Positions 17,378-26,305 of a DNA stretch of 64,000 bases are shown in pieces. The stretch is from Rhodohalobacter sulfatireducens. GTDB lineage: Bacteria > Bacteroidota > Rhodothermia > Balneolales > Balneolaceae. Under the pieces are notes generated by a model, which was not told where the DNA came from, made no database searches, and worked only from the letters and a program-made list of their open reading frames with translations. Position numbers and translations under genes: made by a program. Position 1 is the first letter of the stretch. Every line of letters begins with the position of its first letter. The DNA is taken from assembly GCF_022012475.1 (NCBI RefSeq), contig NZ_JAKLWS010000024.1, positions 1 through 64,000 of the forward strand, written 5' to 3'.

Positions 17378-18808
17378 TTATAGATCGCCAATCTCTATCA
17401 GTTTTCCTTTAATTACAATATGAGTTCTTGATCTCATATTAGATATATCTGCTGATGGATCCTCATCCATAATCACAATATTAGCAAACTTGCCCTGTTC
17501 AAGTGTTCCAAAATCATCAAATCTCTGCATCGCTTTGGCACCGTTTTGAGTAGCCATCACGATCAGGTCTGCGGGATCAATTCCTGCTTGCTGCATCGCT
17601 TCCATCTCGTCAAAAATGGAAATTCCATGCAGTGTACCCGGATTCCCGGCGTCGGTTCCAACTACAATGGGGATGCCTGCATCATAAACCTTCATCAAGT
17701 TTTTTGCATCTATTGGATTCACCCTGTGTTGGTCCGGATCAAAGTTTCTGAGATTTTCAAGAAATGCCTCGTTAAATCTCGGATGGTCACTAAATTGTGA
17801 AGCCGTTTCAATCAAGATCCTGGTTTTTTCATCAACACAGCCTTTCGGGTCGTAAATCTCCATTGGCGTAATACCGGCAGCTGCCTGGTAAGCTATTCTA
17901 TATCCACTGCTAACGATAAGTGTTGGATTGTAAAATGTCTCATTCTCCTTCGCCAGTTCAATGAATTCATCATCTACTTCTCTGTCACTCACGCTGTGAA
18001 CCAGCAATTTGGTGCCCTGCCTGAGTGCCGCTTTTGCCTGATTGAGTGAAGTAGCATGGGCTACCATCATATTCCCTTGTTGTCTGATCTCTTGTGCCGC
18101 CGCCTCTACCCTTTCCATATAATTGTCATCATCAGCCGCCAGCTGCCAAAATTTGATTCCGGTTGATCCCAATTCAGATAAATATTGAACTGTCTTTATC
18201 CCGGTTTCTGCACTGTTCAAATGTACAAGTACTTTATCGGATGGCAGGTCAAATGGCGCATTCAATGCAGGTGTAATCAGGGGCCCGGCAGCAGCAACGT
18301 GAGGTGCTTTTGGGTTCTGCTCTGCCTCTTCTTGAAAGTCGATGGACCAGCTAAAACCTCCCACATCATAAACCCCGGTTATACCCGAACACAAATAGGC
18401 GTTGTAATACCGTTTAGGATTCTGTTTTTGATAGGCTGCAACATCGGGATATGGAAAAGTATCAGTGAGGTCTAAAGCGTCCGGGCGACTGTCGAAGAAA
18501 CCGGTTTGAAAGAAATGAACGTGGGAATCAATCAACCCGGGAGTGATAAATTTTCCATTGAGATCGATTACTTCTGCATCTGTTGGAACTTCGCAATCGG
18601 ATTCAGTTCCAACGCAATCAATTCGCTGCTCATTGATGATGATTATGCTATTTTCGATAGGTTGTGAGCCAGTACCGTCAAAAAGTGTAGCACCTTTTAT
18701 AACTGTTGTAGTTGATTGTGGCGCAGCATATGATTTATCTGATAGTGTCAGGAAGATAAATAATAGATACAGAACAATAGAAAAAGAGGTCAGATTGATT
18801 GGTTTCAT
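17378..18808 (-). CDS. Exported amidohydrolase (imidazolonepropionase-like)
   Basis: The 476-residue protein has a Sec signal peptide (hydrophobic 8-22, ending YAAP) and a full amidohydrolase domain. LFDGTGSQPI is followed by PGLIDSHVHFF (HxH, His96 and His98), then MMVAHATS, LLVHSVSD and the metal Asp in VVGTDAGNPGT. The C-terminal sandwich is LEQGKFANIVIMDEDP. It is thus a metal-dependent exported hydrolase of cyclic amides or dipeptides; the substrate is unknown. In contrast to the gene at 2738, its metal site is intact. Confidence 0.87.
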   Translation of the reverse strand: MKPINLTSFSIVLYLLFIFLTLSDKSYAAPQSTTTVIKGATLFDGTGSQPIENSIIIINEQRIDCVGTESDCEVPTDAEVIDLNGKFITPGLIDSHVHFFQTGFFDSRPDALDLTDTFPYPDVAAYQKQNPKRYYNAYLCSGITGVYDVGGFSWSIDFQEEAEQNPKAPHVAAAGPLITPALNAPFDLPSDKVLVHLNSAETGIKTVQYLSELGSTGIKFWQLAADDDNYMERVEAAAQEIRQQGNMMVAHATSLNQAKAALRQGTKLLVHSVSDREVDDEFIELAKENETFYNPTLIVSSGYRIAYQAAAGITPMEIYDPKGCVDEKTRILIETASQFSDHPRFNEAFLENLRNFDPDQHRVNPIDAKNLMKVYDAGIPIVVGTDAGNPGTLHGISIFDEMEAMQQAGIDPADLIVMATQNGAKAMQRFDDFGTLEQGKFANIVIMDEDPSADISNMRSRTHIVIKGKLIEIGDL

Positions 18809-19396
18809 AAATAATAGATCAGTTTTTACTTAAATAACAGTATCAAACTATAAAAACCAATAATGACTCAAAGTTTGAGCAACATTACAAATATCTTCAA
18901 ATCTCAGGTTCCATTTTTAAACTGAACCATCTTTCTCAAATTTCCAGGATAATGCTCAATCCCTGATCGCTATTATTTACCTTTTAAGTTCAACTTATCT
19001 GCCAACATTTCGAGTTTTTTACCCGATCAACAGTCATATTCACCAGATAAGAAAATAAATGTCACTACACTTTAAGTACCAAATACAATCTCCTTACACT
19101 TTTTTAGGGCTGGCTTAGAAAGTGGTTTTGATTCTTAAAAATGCATTCTACACTTTTTTCAAAAAAGGAAGGACTGACATCAAGGGAATGGGTAAAAACG
19201 AATAAATTGTAGGTAGCCTCAAGCACCAGACCCTAAAAGTCCCAAATCTCACCAATAAGTCCGCAATTACATTTCAGGACGATTCAGCTGCATTTCCTAT
19301 CTACCTTTGGATTGTAGATTCGATAAAGTGGATTTTTTAAGACTGAATCTATCAACAAACATCAAACCGATCATTTAATCATAAAAATTCAGAACC
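18809..19396. other. ~590-bp gap without a supported gene
   Basis: The gap separates divergently transcribed genes (amidohydrolase minus, beta-barrel plus). It is AT-rich, with no coding frame, strong hairpin or tRNA. The word tacctttg at 19302-19309 matches the Bacteroidota -7 consensus TAnnTTTG and could be the promoter for the gene at 19397, though no convincing -33 box is seen. The space is large enough to have held a lost gene. Confidence 0.5.
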
Positions 19397-20044
19397 ATGA
19401 AATACCTAATCTTTATTGTTTTTACACTGGCCTCATTTAGCGCTTATGCTCAAGAAAACTCGCCTGAGGGTAAAGAAACTGAAGTCACCCATAAATGGAG
19501 GGTAAGTATACCTTATATCGTTCCAGATGAGATTATCTATGGTTATGGCAAGCGTACAAGTATTCAAATGGTAGAATTGCATGTAAAACGTAAACTGGAC
19601 AACAAAAACATTGTAGGTGTGAAGTTTGCCACCTGGCGATTGTTTCAACCCATGGGAATCACCTGGTGGGATGGTGTTGTCGATAAAATAGAGTCTGGGA
19701 GTGACTATTACGATGGATATTTAAGGGAAACAGGAATTGGCGTCTCATACCAACGCATGCTTTGGAAAGGGTTATTTGCTTCTGTTGAAGTCCTTCCGCA
19801 AATTCAAACCTACACTGATTTAGACGGTGAAAAAATCAAAAATGGATTTAAGCTTTATAACTCGCTTCATTTGGGTTATCACGCAGCATTTGGGAAGAAA
19901 AAACGATTTTTCATAGAACCTCAGGTTCATATCAACCAGTGGATGTTTGATAACAATTCTCCTGAAGGATTTAAGGAGTTTGATGACAAATATGGAAACG
20001 TCTTTCTTTTTGAGCCGAACATTTACTTCGGGTTTAATTTCTAA
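19397..20044 (+). CDS. Outer-membrane beta-barrel-like protein
   Basis: The 215-residue product has a Sec signal peptide (1-18, AYAQ). Its mature part alternates polar and hydrophobic residues and ends in aromatic-rich strands: KNIVGVKFATWRLF, ETGIGVSYQRMLWKGLFASV, LYNSLHLGYHAAF and finally FEPNIYFGFNF. A terminal Phe is usual for outer-membrane barrels. I do not recognise a named family. A structural or porin-like role is inferred from the strand pattern only. Confidence 0.65.
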   Translation: MKYLIFIVFTLASFSAYAQENSPEGKETEVTHKWRVSIPYIVPDEIIYGYGKRTSIQMVELHVKRKLDNKNIVGVKFATWRLFQPMGITWWDGVVDKIESGSDYYDGYLRETGIGVSYQRMLWKGLFASVEVLPQIQTYTDLDGEKIKNGFKLYNSLHLGYHAAFGKKKRFFIEPQVHINQWMFDNNSPEGFKEFDDKYGNVFLFEPNIYFGFNF

Positions 20045-20105
20045 AATTTATACCTCATGTATCGTCCTTGTAATAATCACGACTAATTTGCTTAAATATT
20101 TTTAG

Positions 20106-20894
20106 ATGAAACGAATCCATCTATTTGAATTTGAAGATTTTGCCTGGTTTCCCGAATGGCTGCGAAGATGCATGACGCGATTAATTATAGTTATGCACAA
20201 ACTATTGGGAACCAGTAACAAGGTTGCTGGTTTGCTTGCTAAGGTTTTAAAAAAATCTGAATCATCAACTATTTTGGATTTATGTTCCGGAAGCGGTGGC
20301 CCCATGCCTGACGTTCTGGATATCCTGCGTGAAAAGCATTGCATGCCAAATATCAGTTTAGTCTTGACTGACCTCTATCCCGATACTGAAACAGCAGAAT
20401 TTTATAACAGTCAAGGTGGAGATAACATCAACTATCTGACTATCCCCGTTGATGTTACTCAATTAGATGGCCAAATGGATGGACTCAGAACAATGGTTGG
20501 AAGTTTTCATCACTTGAAGCCTCAAGAGGCAAGAAAACTATTAACCACATTTCAAGAAAGTGCTAAACCTGTGTGCATCTTTGAAGTCAGCGATAATAGT
20601 ACTCCCATAGCACTATGGTGGATAGCATTTCCCATTAACTTTATTATGACTTTTTTTATAACTCCCATGGTTAGACCCATGACTTGGCAGCAGCTTGTTT
20701 TTACGTATCTCATTCCTATTATTCCAATCTGTTTCGCATTGGATGGTGCTGTTTCAAATGCCAGAACCTATACCCTTAACGATTTAGATGAGTTATTAGA
20801 TGGGATTGTTTCCGAAAATTATATTTGGGAAAAGGGAATTATTGAGGGGAAAACGAATCAGATTTATTTGTTAGGTATTCCTAAATATTCATGA
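20106..20894 (+). CDS. Class I SAM methyltransferase-like protein with hydrophobic insert
   Basis: The 262-residue protein carries SAM motif I ILDLCSGSGG (56-65), an acidic post-motif at VLTDLYP (86-92) and VGSFHHLKPQEARKLL (131-146), all in Rossmann methyltransferase order. Residues about 165-189 and 195-212 are strongly hydrophobic (WWIAFPINFIMTFF and LVFTYLIPIIPICFAL). They could form a membrane hairpin or a lipid-substrate pocket inside the C-terminal half. A lipid-like or membrane-bound substrate is inferred. It is 61 bp after the beta-barrel gene on the same strand. Confidence 0.75.
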   Translation: MKRIHLFEFEDFAWFPEWLRRCMTRLIIVMHKLLGTSNKVAGLLAKVLKKSESSTILDLCSGSGGPMPDVLDILREKHCMPNISLVLTDLYPDTETAEFYNSQGGDNINYLTIPVDVTQLDGQMDGLRTMVGSFHHLKPQEARKLLTTFQESAKPVCIFEVSDNSTPIALWWIAFPINFIMTFFITPMVRPMTWQQLVFTYLIPIIPICFALDGAVSNARTYTLNDLDELLDGIVSENYIWEKGIIEGKTNQIYLLGIPKYS

Positions 20895-21147
20895 AATTCA
20901 TGACCAGCCCAACAACAAATATGCTCTGTGCCATTGTAAGGCTTAGTGAAAACTAGAAACTGAATGTTCATTAGGATAAGCGGATGTTCATACTTTGATG
21001 TTGACTCCCATTTCTTCATTTTATCCTGAATATTTCAGAATAACATGAATAAATCTTGCTTACGAAGCAAGGATAACCTCAACAGCGTTGATCATATGCC
21101 AATGTATGTGCAAGCAGGACGAAAAAAAATGAAATAAGAAAAACTGA

Positions 21148-21651
21148 ATGAGTAAAATACATATTGTTTTTGGACCTCAAGGGTCAGGAAAATCAACATA
21201 TTCAAAGAAATTAACAGGCGAAGTTAAAGGAATTCATTTGGCAATAGATAATTGGATGTGGAAATTGTATGGAGATGATCTTCCTAAAACAATGAATCTA
21301 AAATGGATAATGGAAAGAGTTGAAAGATGCGAAAAGCTAATATGGGAATTATCAAAAAATATATCTAATCGATGTGATGTGATACTTGATCTTGGATTTA
21401 CTAAGCGAGAGAAAAGGAAATTATTCCAGCAATTAGCCGAAGAAAACGGTAAAGAGATTCAATTACACTATGTGTCTGCAAAACATCCAATTAGACGAAA
21501 ACGAGTTTTAGATAGAAACGTGAATAGAGGTGAAACTTTCTCATTCGAAGTAACACCAGAAATGTTTGATTTTATGGAAGGGGAATTTCATAAACCAAGA
21601 GAAAGCGAATTAACGAATGCAGTAATAATAGATAACAACCCTAAAGAATAG
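21148..21651 (+). CDS. P-loop kinase-like ATPase (AAA_33 type)
   Basis: The 167-residue protein opens with strand-loop-helix and the Walker A GPQGSGKST (9-17). LAIDNWMW follows (Asp33 in the position that contacts substrate in small kinases), then VILDLGFTKREKRKLF (Walker B-like) and the lid ALIRR-type segment HPIRRKRVLDRNVNRGE. The layout matches the zeta/chloramphenicol phosphotransferase-like AAA_33 kinases. The substrate is unknown. No antitoxin gene is next to it. A hairpin resembling an attC site follows directly. Confidence 0.78.
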   Translation: MSKIHIVFGPQGSGKSTYSKKLTGEVKGIHLAIDNWMWKLYGDDLPKTMNLKWIMERVERCEKLIWELSKNISNRCDVILDLGFTKREKRKLFQQLAEENGKEIQLHYVSAKHPIRRKRVLDRNVNRGETFSFEVTPEMFDFMEGEFHKPRESELTNAVIIDNNPKE

Positions 21652-21659
21652 AAGCCAGC

Positions 21660-21724
21660 ACCTAACATTAGATAAGAAGTAATAGCTCCTTCGTCGCTAC
21701 TACTCTTATTTTTCACCGTTGTAG
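21660..21724 (+). repeat. attC-like imperfect inverted repeat, site 1
   Basis: The site starts acctaac (fits RYYYAAC) and ends gttgtag. Inside it, the arm ataagaagtaatagc (21672-21686) pairs with gctactactcttat (21696-21709), leaving one extra-helical A and one mismatch. Outer AAC/GTT boxes, an unpaired spacer and an inner stem with a bulged base are the layout of integron attC sites. It lies 8 bp after the kinase stop. The R' box does not match the classical GTTRRRY, so this is only a resemblance. Confidence 0.4.
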
Positions 21725-21740
21725 CAAATAAAAGATAATC

Positions 21741-22331
21741 ATGAATTTCGAACAGATTAAAGAACGAACAAGACCATTAGTCAACAAGGTGTCACCTATA
21801 TCCGAGGGGTCTTTAGATTTGGTGAGTGACTTGATTGTAGTTGAAGTTTATGAAAAAGGAGAGGTGTTTATCGATAGAGGCAAAAATAATAACAAGGAAT
21901 ATTTTGTTTACGAAGGCGTCTGCCGGAGCTTTTTGCTAAGCCCGCAAGGTGAGGAAGTAACTATATCTTATTTTCTTGAAGGTGATGTACTCTCTCCGAA
22001 TAAAACGAGAACAGCTAATCAAATATCTCACCTCAACTATCAAGCACTTACAAAGCTAACAGTAGCCAGTCTAAACGCTGACATGTTTGAGCAGCTCATG
22101 ATAAACCATACTGACATTCGCGAGTTTGGTAATACGGTTTTACAAAATGAACTTCTTGCAAAAGTTGAAAAAGAAATAGCACTAGCCTCCCTGAACGCTA
22201 AAGAAAGGCTTATTCTTTTTAGAGAAAAATATCACTTTCTGGAAAATCTAATTTCACATGTTGACATCGCCTCCTATCTGGGAATTACAAATATTTCCCT
22301 AAGCAGACTTCGTAAAGGACTCTTGAAGTAA
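21741..22331 (+). CDS. Crp/Fnr family transcriptional regulator
   Basis: The 196-residue protein has a cyclic-nucleotide-binding beta-roll (VEVYEKGEVFIDRGKNNNKEYFVYEG, then VTISYFLEGDVLS) and a long dimerisation helix. The C-terminal winged HTH holds HVDIASYLGITNISLSRLRKG as recognition region. This matches the Bacteroidota Crp-type regulators that lack the cAMP-binding RS motif; the ligand is unknown. It is followed after 79 bp by an Lnt-like gene, which it may regulate. Confidence 0.87.
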   Translation: MNFEQIKERTRPLVNKVSPISEGSLDLVSDLIVVEVYEKGEVFIDRGKNNNKEYFVYEGVCRSFLLSPQGEEVTISYFLEGDVLSPNKTRTANQISHLNYQALTKLTVASLNADMFEQLMINHTDIREFGNTVLQNELLAKVEKEIALASLNAKERLILFREKYHFLENLISHVDIASYLGITNISLSRLRKGLLK

Positions 22332-22410
22332 AATGCCATTCTTTAACAAATGTTAATGGAATTGAAATCAACATCATCAATCTTTGTAGTGAACTTAAAA
22401 ACAAAGAAAG

Positions 22411-23889
22411 ATGAAGAACTTTTCAAGTACCACCACACAAGGATTTAATATAAATCAAATTAATCCACTATGGTATCTCGCAATTGGAGTAGCTACCATG
22501 GCCCTAACTCACATGACCTTTAGTATTGAAGTCATGGCTTGGGTTTCAAGTGTTCCATTTTTAATTTATCTAAGTCTCACAGAAGGCTGGAAGTCAAGAT
22601 TAACCTTTTTTCTCGCTTTGGTTTTGGCTTGGTCATTGGTTGTAACGAAGATTATTAGCGATCCAATTCCATTAATGCTGGTCTTCCTCTACTCGATTCC
22701 AATTAGTTTATTTCACCTGCCGGGATACTTGATCTGGAGCAAATTTAAAGATCAGAAATATGCGCTGTTTCTATTTCCTGCCGTCATGATCATAATGGAA
22801 TGGATTCAATACACTTTTACACCTCTTGCCAGTTGGGGTGTAGCCGCTTATACCATGCACGATAATGTATCACTTATTCAAACAGTATCCCTGTTTGGGT
22901 TGGCCGGTCTAAGCTTTCTGATTTATTGGGTGAATGTCTCAATTGCCAATATTATCATCAAACGAAAAATCTCTATCCCAACATTTCAGCTTCCGTTAAT
23001 TATGCTGTTTCTGTTCATTTTTTTTGGCTCCATCCGATACGATATGAGCAAAGCCAATGGCAGCGACACAATAACTGTTGCAGCAGTTGGAACAGACTCG
23101 GAGGCAAGTGGTTTACCATTGCCAACTAAGGTAAGAACTGAACAGACTAAAACTGCACTGTTTAAACGAACCAGAACTGCAGCGGAAGGTGGTGCTAAAA
23201 TAATATCGTGGAATGAAGCTGCTATATTTATAATGCCTGAAGATGAGAAGGAATGGATAAACTCCATCAAGGAACTAGCCGCTGAACTCAATATCACTTT
23301 GGTCGCTTCTTATGTGTCACCTATTTCACAATCTCCCTTGAGGTACGAGAACAAGTACCAGTTTATCGATTCGTCAGGAAACATTACGCATACTTACCTC
23401 AAGCATCAACCCGTACCGGGAGAACCCGCTGTGCAGGGAAAGTCGCCTTTAAAAGTTGCTGATATAAAAGGAACAAAAGTCGGAGCGGCAATTTGCTATG
23501 ATTATGATTTTCCGTATCTGGCAAAAGGATATGGTGAATTAGGGGCAGATATGGTTATTCTTCCGTCAAGTGATTGGAGAGGCATTGACCCTGTTCATAC
23601 AGAAATGGCAGCCTTTAGAGCTGTTGAGCAAGGTCACTCGGTACTTCGTTCAACGCGTTTCGGGCTCTCTGCAGCAATTACACCATACGGTGAAATGGTT
23701 TCACAAATGAGCAGTTTTGACGATAATGATAAAATCATGTATTCACAACTTCCTACCAAAGGTGTAACTACTTTATACTCAGTTATTCAAGATAGCTTCG
23801 TCTACCTGTGTATTGGATTCTTACTGTCGTTCATGGCTATTGCGTATCGATCAAGAAATAAATTAAAACCTATAAAAAAAGATGATTGA
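22411..23889 (+). CDS. Apolipoprotein N-acyltransferase (Lnt)-like nitrilase-fold membrane protein
   Basis: The 492-residue protein has about six N-terminal membrane helices and a nitrilase domain with the full E-K-C triad: WNEA (Glu269), LKHQPVPGEP (Lys331) and ICYDYDFP (Cys362). A last membrane helix lies near 456-475 (SFVYLCIGFLLSFMAIAY). This is the Lnt topology, so N-acylation of lipoproteins or a related acyl transfer at the periplasmic face is likely. Low similarity in the membrane part suggests a paralogue rather than the housekeeping Lnt. It follows the Crp gene, and an attC-like hairpin lies after it. Confidence 0.85.
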   Translation: MKNFSSTTTQGFNINQINPLWYLAIGVATMALTHMTFSIEVMAWVSSVPFLIYLSLTEGWKSRLTFFLALVLAWSLVVTKIISDPIPLMLVFLYSIPISLFHLPGYLIWSKFKDQKYALFLFPAVMIIMEWIQYTFTPLASWGVAAYTMHDNVSLIQTVSLFGLAGLSFLIYWVNVSIANIIIKRKISIPTFQLPLIMLFLFIFFGSIRYDMSKANGSDTITVAAVGTDSEASGLPLPTKVRTEQTKTALFKRTRTAAEGGAKIISWNEAAIFIMPEDEKEWINSIKELAAELNITLVASYVSPISQSPLRYENKYQFIDSSGNITHTYLKHQPVPGEPAVQGKSPLKVADIKGTKVGAAICYDYDFPYLAKGYGELGADMVILPSSDWRGIDPVHTEMAAFRAVEQGHSVLRSTRFGLSAAITPYGEMVSQMSSFDDNDKIMYSQLPTKGVTTLYSVIQDSFVYLCIGFLLSFMAIAYRSRNKLKPIKKDD

Positions 23890-23923
23890 TATAAATAAAT
23901 AGAAGTATGTTACTATTACTTGC

Positions 23924-23973
23924 TATAACAAAACCTAAACTGCATTAAAAAGCAGTTTAGCCAAATCGTTATA
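23924..23973 (+). repeat. attC-like two-stem hairpin, site 2
   Basis: Outer boxes tataac (23924-23929) and gttata (23968-23973) are inverted. The inner stem ctaaactgc / gcagtttag (23935-23943 with 23952-23960) is 9 bp and perfect, with an 8-base loop. The unequal unpaired spacers between the stems (5 and 7 bases) give an attC-like asymmetric fold. No T run follows, so it is not a standard terminator. It lies 35 bp after the Lnt-like stop. Confidence 0.45.
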
Positions 23974-24007
23974 CGGCATATTGAAATAATAAAATCCAAT
24001 ATCAACA

Positions 24008-25726
24008 GTGAAAAAAGCTCCAATATTTATTTTTCTGATACTACTTGTCCTTTCTTGTCAGAATGGGGCATCGCAATGGAAGGGGTCTGTCCTGACACAA
24101 CCCAGAGAGCACTTGACAGTTGAAGAATTGCTAGTAGGTAAAGAACAGCCTTTTATAGATATGAGTTATTTTGCAAAACCCGAATGGGCGAAGAATGCAA
24201 AAGATTCATTTTCCGGCACTATTACCCTTCATATCACCGAATTGAATTACCCCAAGGAAAAAGAATATTATCCGGGAGAGAATATTTTTCCGGAATTGCA
24301 TTTAGACTTCGTTTCACATAACGGAGAACTGATTCCATTAATCAAAGAAAAAATCAGTACAAGGAATCAGCTTAGCAGCTACTGGGATGTTATGGTTGGA
24401 ACGGGGAAACTGTGGTATGAAGAAAATGATGGTGAATGGAGTCGTGCTTCGTTCCCTCTTACCTTAACAGATAGATGGATTGGCACAGCCAGAAATTGTG
24501 TAGCAACATTTGTTTATAAACCGGAATCGATAAGCAATGTTTGTTTACAATGCAGTCAAGAGACCGCAGATATTGATGATAAAGGAATTGCCAATATCAA
24601 TGGCATATTATCTGCTAATTTTCAAGCAAAGCAATTCGCCGATTCAATTCAAATAATTGAACAACATAATCTATCTGAGTCACGAAGACTACCAATGCAT
24701 CCTCTAAGTGAAATTGATTTAAATAATGAAGTTGCTGACTACTTTGAGAAAATGATATTTACAAATGCACCAACAAGTTTGGGTGCTTTTTTAATGGATA
24801 GTACACTTTACTTACATCCACCTAAAACCCGCCATGGGTTGTATCCCTATCCGAGTGAAATGCGTCATGGTTTATATTCCGTTACCAAAAGTATGGCTGG
24901 AGCTTTAGCATTGATGTATTTTGAAGAACGTTACGAACAAGATGTTTTCAATGAACTTGTCTCGGATTATGTACCAGCACTAGCTGACCATGTGGGTTGG
25001 AGGGATGTGACCTTTTCTCAAACACTCAACATGGTTACAGGTACTGATGGAGGCGAAGACGCAGCACGCCTTTTAAATACATTAATCATTGCAGAAACAG
25101 CAGAAGAAGCCATAAATAACATTGCTAAACTCGGTGATTTATTAGAATCGCCCGGCCAAAAATTCCATTATGCTACTACGAATCTCTTTGTATTGTCTTA
25201 TGCCCTGCAGAAATATGTAGAAGAAAAAGAAGGTGCTAATGTCAATTATTGGGATTTGGTGCATGAGCATGTACTTGTTCCTATTGGTGCAGAGTATTTC
25301 ACTGTGCTGCATACCATCGAAGAAGATGAAAATGAAGCAATTCCAATTTTAGGTTATGGTGCATTACCAACCATTGACGAAGCAGCCAAAATAGCTTTGT
25401 TGTTTGCTAATGAAGGGCGCTTTCAGGGAATACAAATCTTGCATAAAGAAAGGGTAAAGGAAGTTTTTGCGGAAACAGATTGGAATGGATATCACACCAA
25501 CAATGATTTTCGAGGGTCGAACTATCAACACGCATTTTGGTCAAAAGAAATAAAGACAGAGGAATGTAAAATACGAGCTACTTATATGTTAGGATTTGGA
25601 GAAAACTATGTAGTGTTCCTACCTAGTAAAGTAATTATTTTTAGGTTTTTAGATGAGCATGATTTGGATATTGATAAGCTGATAATATCTGTAGAAAACC
25701 TTAAATCTTCATGTCAACAGGAATAA
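24008..25726 (+). CDS. Beta-lactamase-family serine hydrolase, lipoprotein
   Basis: The 572-residue protein has a lipoprotein signal (LLVLSC, Cys17) and a long N-terminal extension. Its beta-lactamase/transpeptidase-like domain starts near 235. The SxxK motif is SVTK (Ser291, Lys294) in HGLYSVTKSMAGALALMY, and the second motif is near FHYATTNLFVLSYAL. It resembles class C-like esterases and D,D-peptidases ('serine hydrolase'), not a true antibiotic-resistance enzyme. It is anchored on the periplasmic side. The substrate is unknown. An attC-like repeat follows within 15 bp. Confidence 0.8.
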   Translation: MKKAPIFIFLILLVLSCQNGASQWKGSVLTQPREHLTVEELLVGKEQPFIDMSYFAKPEWAKNAKDSFSGTITLHITELNYPKEKEYYPGENIFPELHLDFVSHNGELIPLIKEKISTRNQLSSYWDVMVGTGKLWYEENDGEWSRASFPLTLTDRWIGTARNCVATFVYKPESISNVCLQCSQETADIDDKGIANINGILSANFQAKQFADSIQIIEQHNLSESRRLPMHPLSEIDLNNEVADYFEKMIFTNAPTSLGAFLMDSTLYLHPPKTRHGLYPYPSEMRHGLYSVTKSMAGALALMYFEERYEQDVFNELVSDYVPALADHVGWRDVTFSQTLNMVTGTDGGEDAARLLNTLIIAETAEEAINNIAKLGDLLESPGQKFHYATTNLFVLSYALQKYVEEKEGANVNYWDLVHEHVLVPIGAEYFTVLHTIEEDENEAIPILGYGALPTIDEAAKIALLFANEGRFQGIQILHKERVKEVFAETDWNGYHTNNDFRGSNYQHAFWSKEIKTEECKIRATYMLGFGENYVVFLPSKVIIFRFLDEHDLDIDKLIISVENLKSSCQQE

Positions 25727-25737
25727 AAAAATACGCT

Positions 25738-25813
25738 ATATAACAATAGCTAAAACGGCAAAAGGCTTCAATCGTCGACTTCTGCGTTTAACCTGCTACT
25801 TATTCGGTTTGTA
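25738..25813 (+). repeat. attC-like imperfect inverted repeat, site 3 (weak)
   Basis: The segment opens atataac and ends ggtttgta, with inverted inner words agc/gct (25748-25750 with 25795-25797) and aaacg/cgttt (25753-25757 with 25785-25789). The fold is looser than sites 1 and 2. The position, directly after the serine hydrolase stop, and the outer AAC/GTT pairing are the same. Confidence 0.3.
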
Positions 25814-25825
25814 AACTAAAGCTTT

Positions 25826-26305
25826 ATGAACGAAAAATTCGTCAATTACTTCTCTAAAATATCGCCTCTTTCAAGTGAAGAGTCAGAAGCGATTCTCTGA
25901 AAGTATGCAAACAAAGACATTCAAAAAGGACAGCTTTCCGTCAATACCTATTTTATTCAAGAGGGATGTCTTAGAGAGTATATCCTAACTGGAGGTGAAA
26001 AAAAAAACCACCCATTTCTTCACCGAGGAACAATGGGCGATTTCATTGAACAGTTTTTTCCAAAATAATGCTGCAAAATACAATTAGGTTTGTGTGAAGG
26101 ATACCACGGTGGTTGTATGAGATAAACGGCAAGGCCAGACCTTTTCAAGCAATTTCCGAGATTTGAAACAATTTCCCGAAACATCATGGAAGCTGCCTTT
26201 GCAGAGCAAAGAGAAGCATTAACTTCCTACTATACTGACTCAACTGAACAGCGATATCTTAAGCTGCTAAAATCAAGACCCGAACTTGTGAAGCGAATAC
26301 CCCAA
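25826..26305 (+). pseudogene. Crp/Fnr family regulator pseudogene, 3' truncated
   Basis: From ATG 25826 the frame reads like a Crp-type regulator (NEKFVNYFSKISPLSSEES), meets an in-frame TGA at 25898-25900, and continues (IQKGQLSVNTYFIQEGCLRE). It then shifts frame at a run of ten A (25998-26007): THFFTEEQWAISLNSFF appears in another frame. A later block reads FKQFPRFETISRNIMEAAFA and YLKLLKSRPELVKRIPQ. The DNA-binding helix-turn-helix that should follow RIPQ is absent: the sequence joins a truncated hydrolase gene at about 26300-26305. It is clearly dead. Confidence 0.85.

Noticed and set aside
21148-21651. Zeta-toxin type toxin-antitoxin system.
   Set aside because: The P-loop kinase shape fits, but no small antitoxin gene lies beside it; AAA_33 kinases of other function are as likely.
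24008-25726. Reading the serine hydrolase as an antibiotic-resistance beta-lactamase.
   Set aside because: It has SxxK but is a long lipoprotein with an extra N-terminal domain and lacks a clear KTG box, so an esterase or peptidase-like role fits better.
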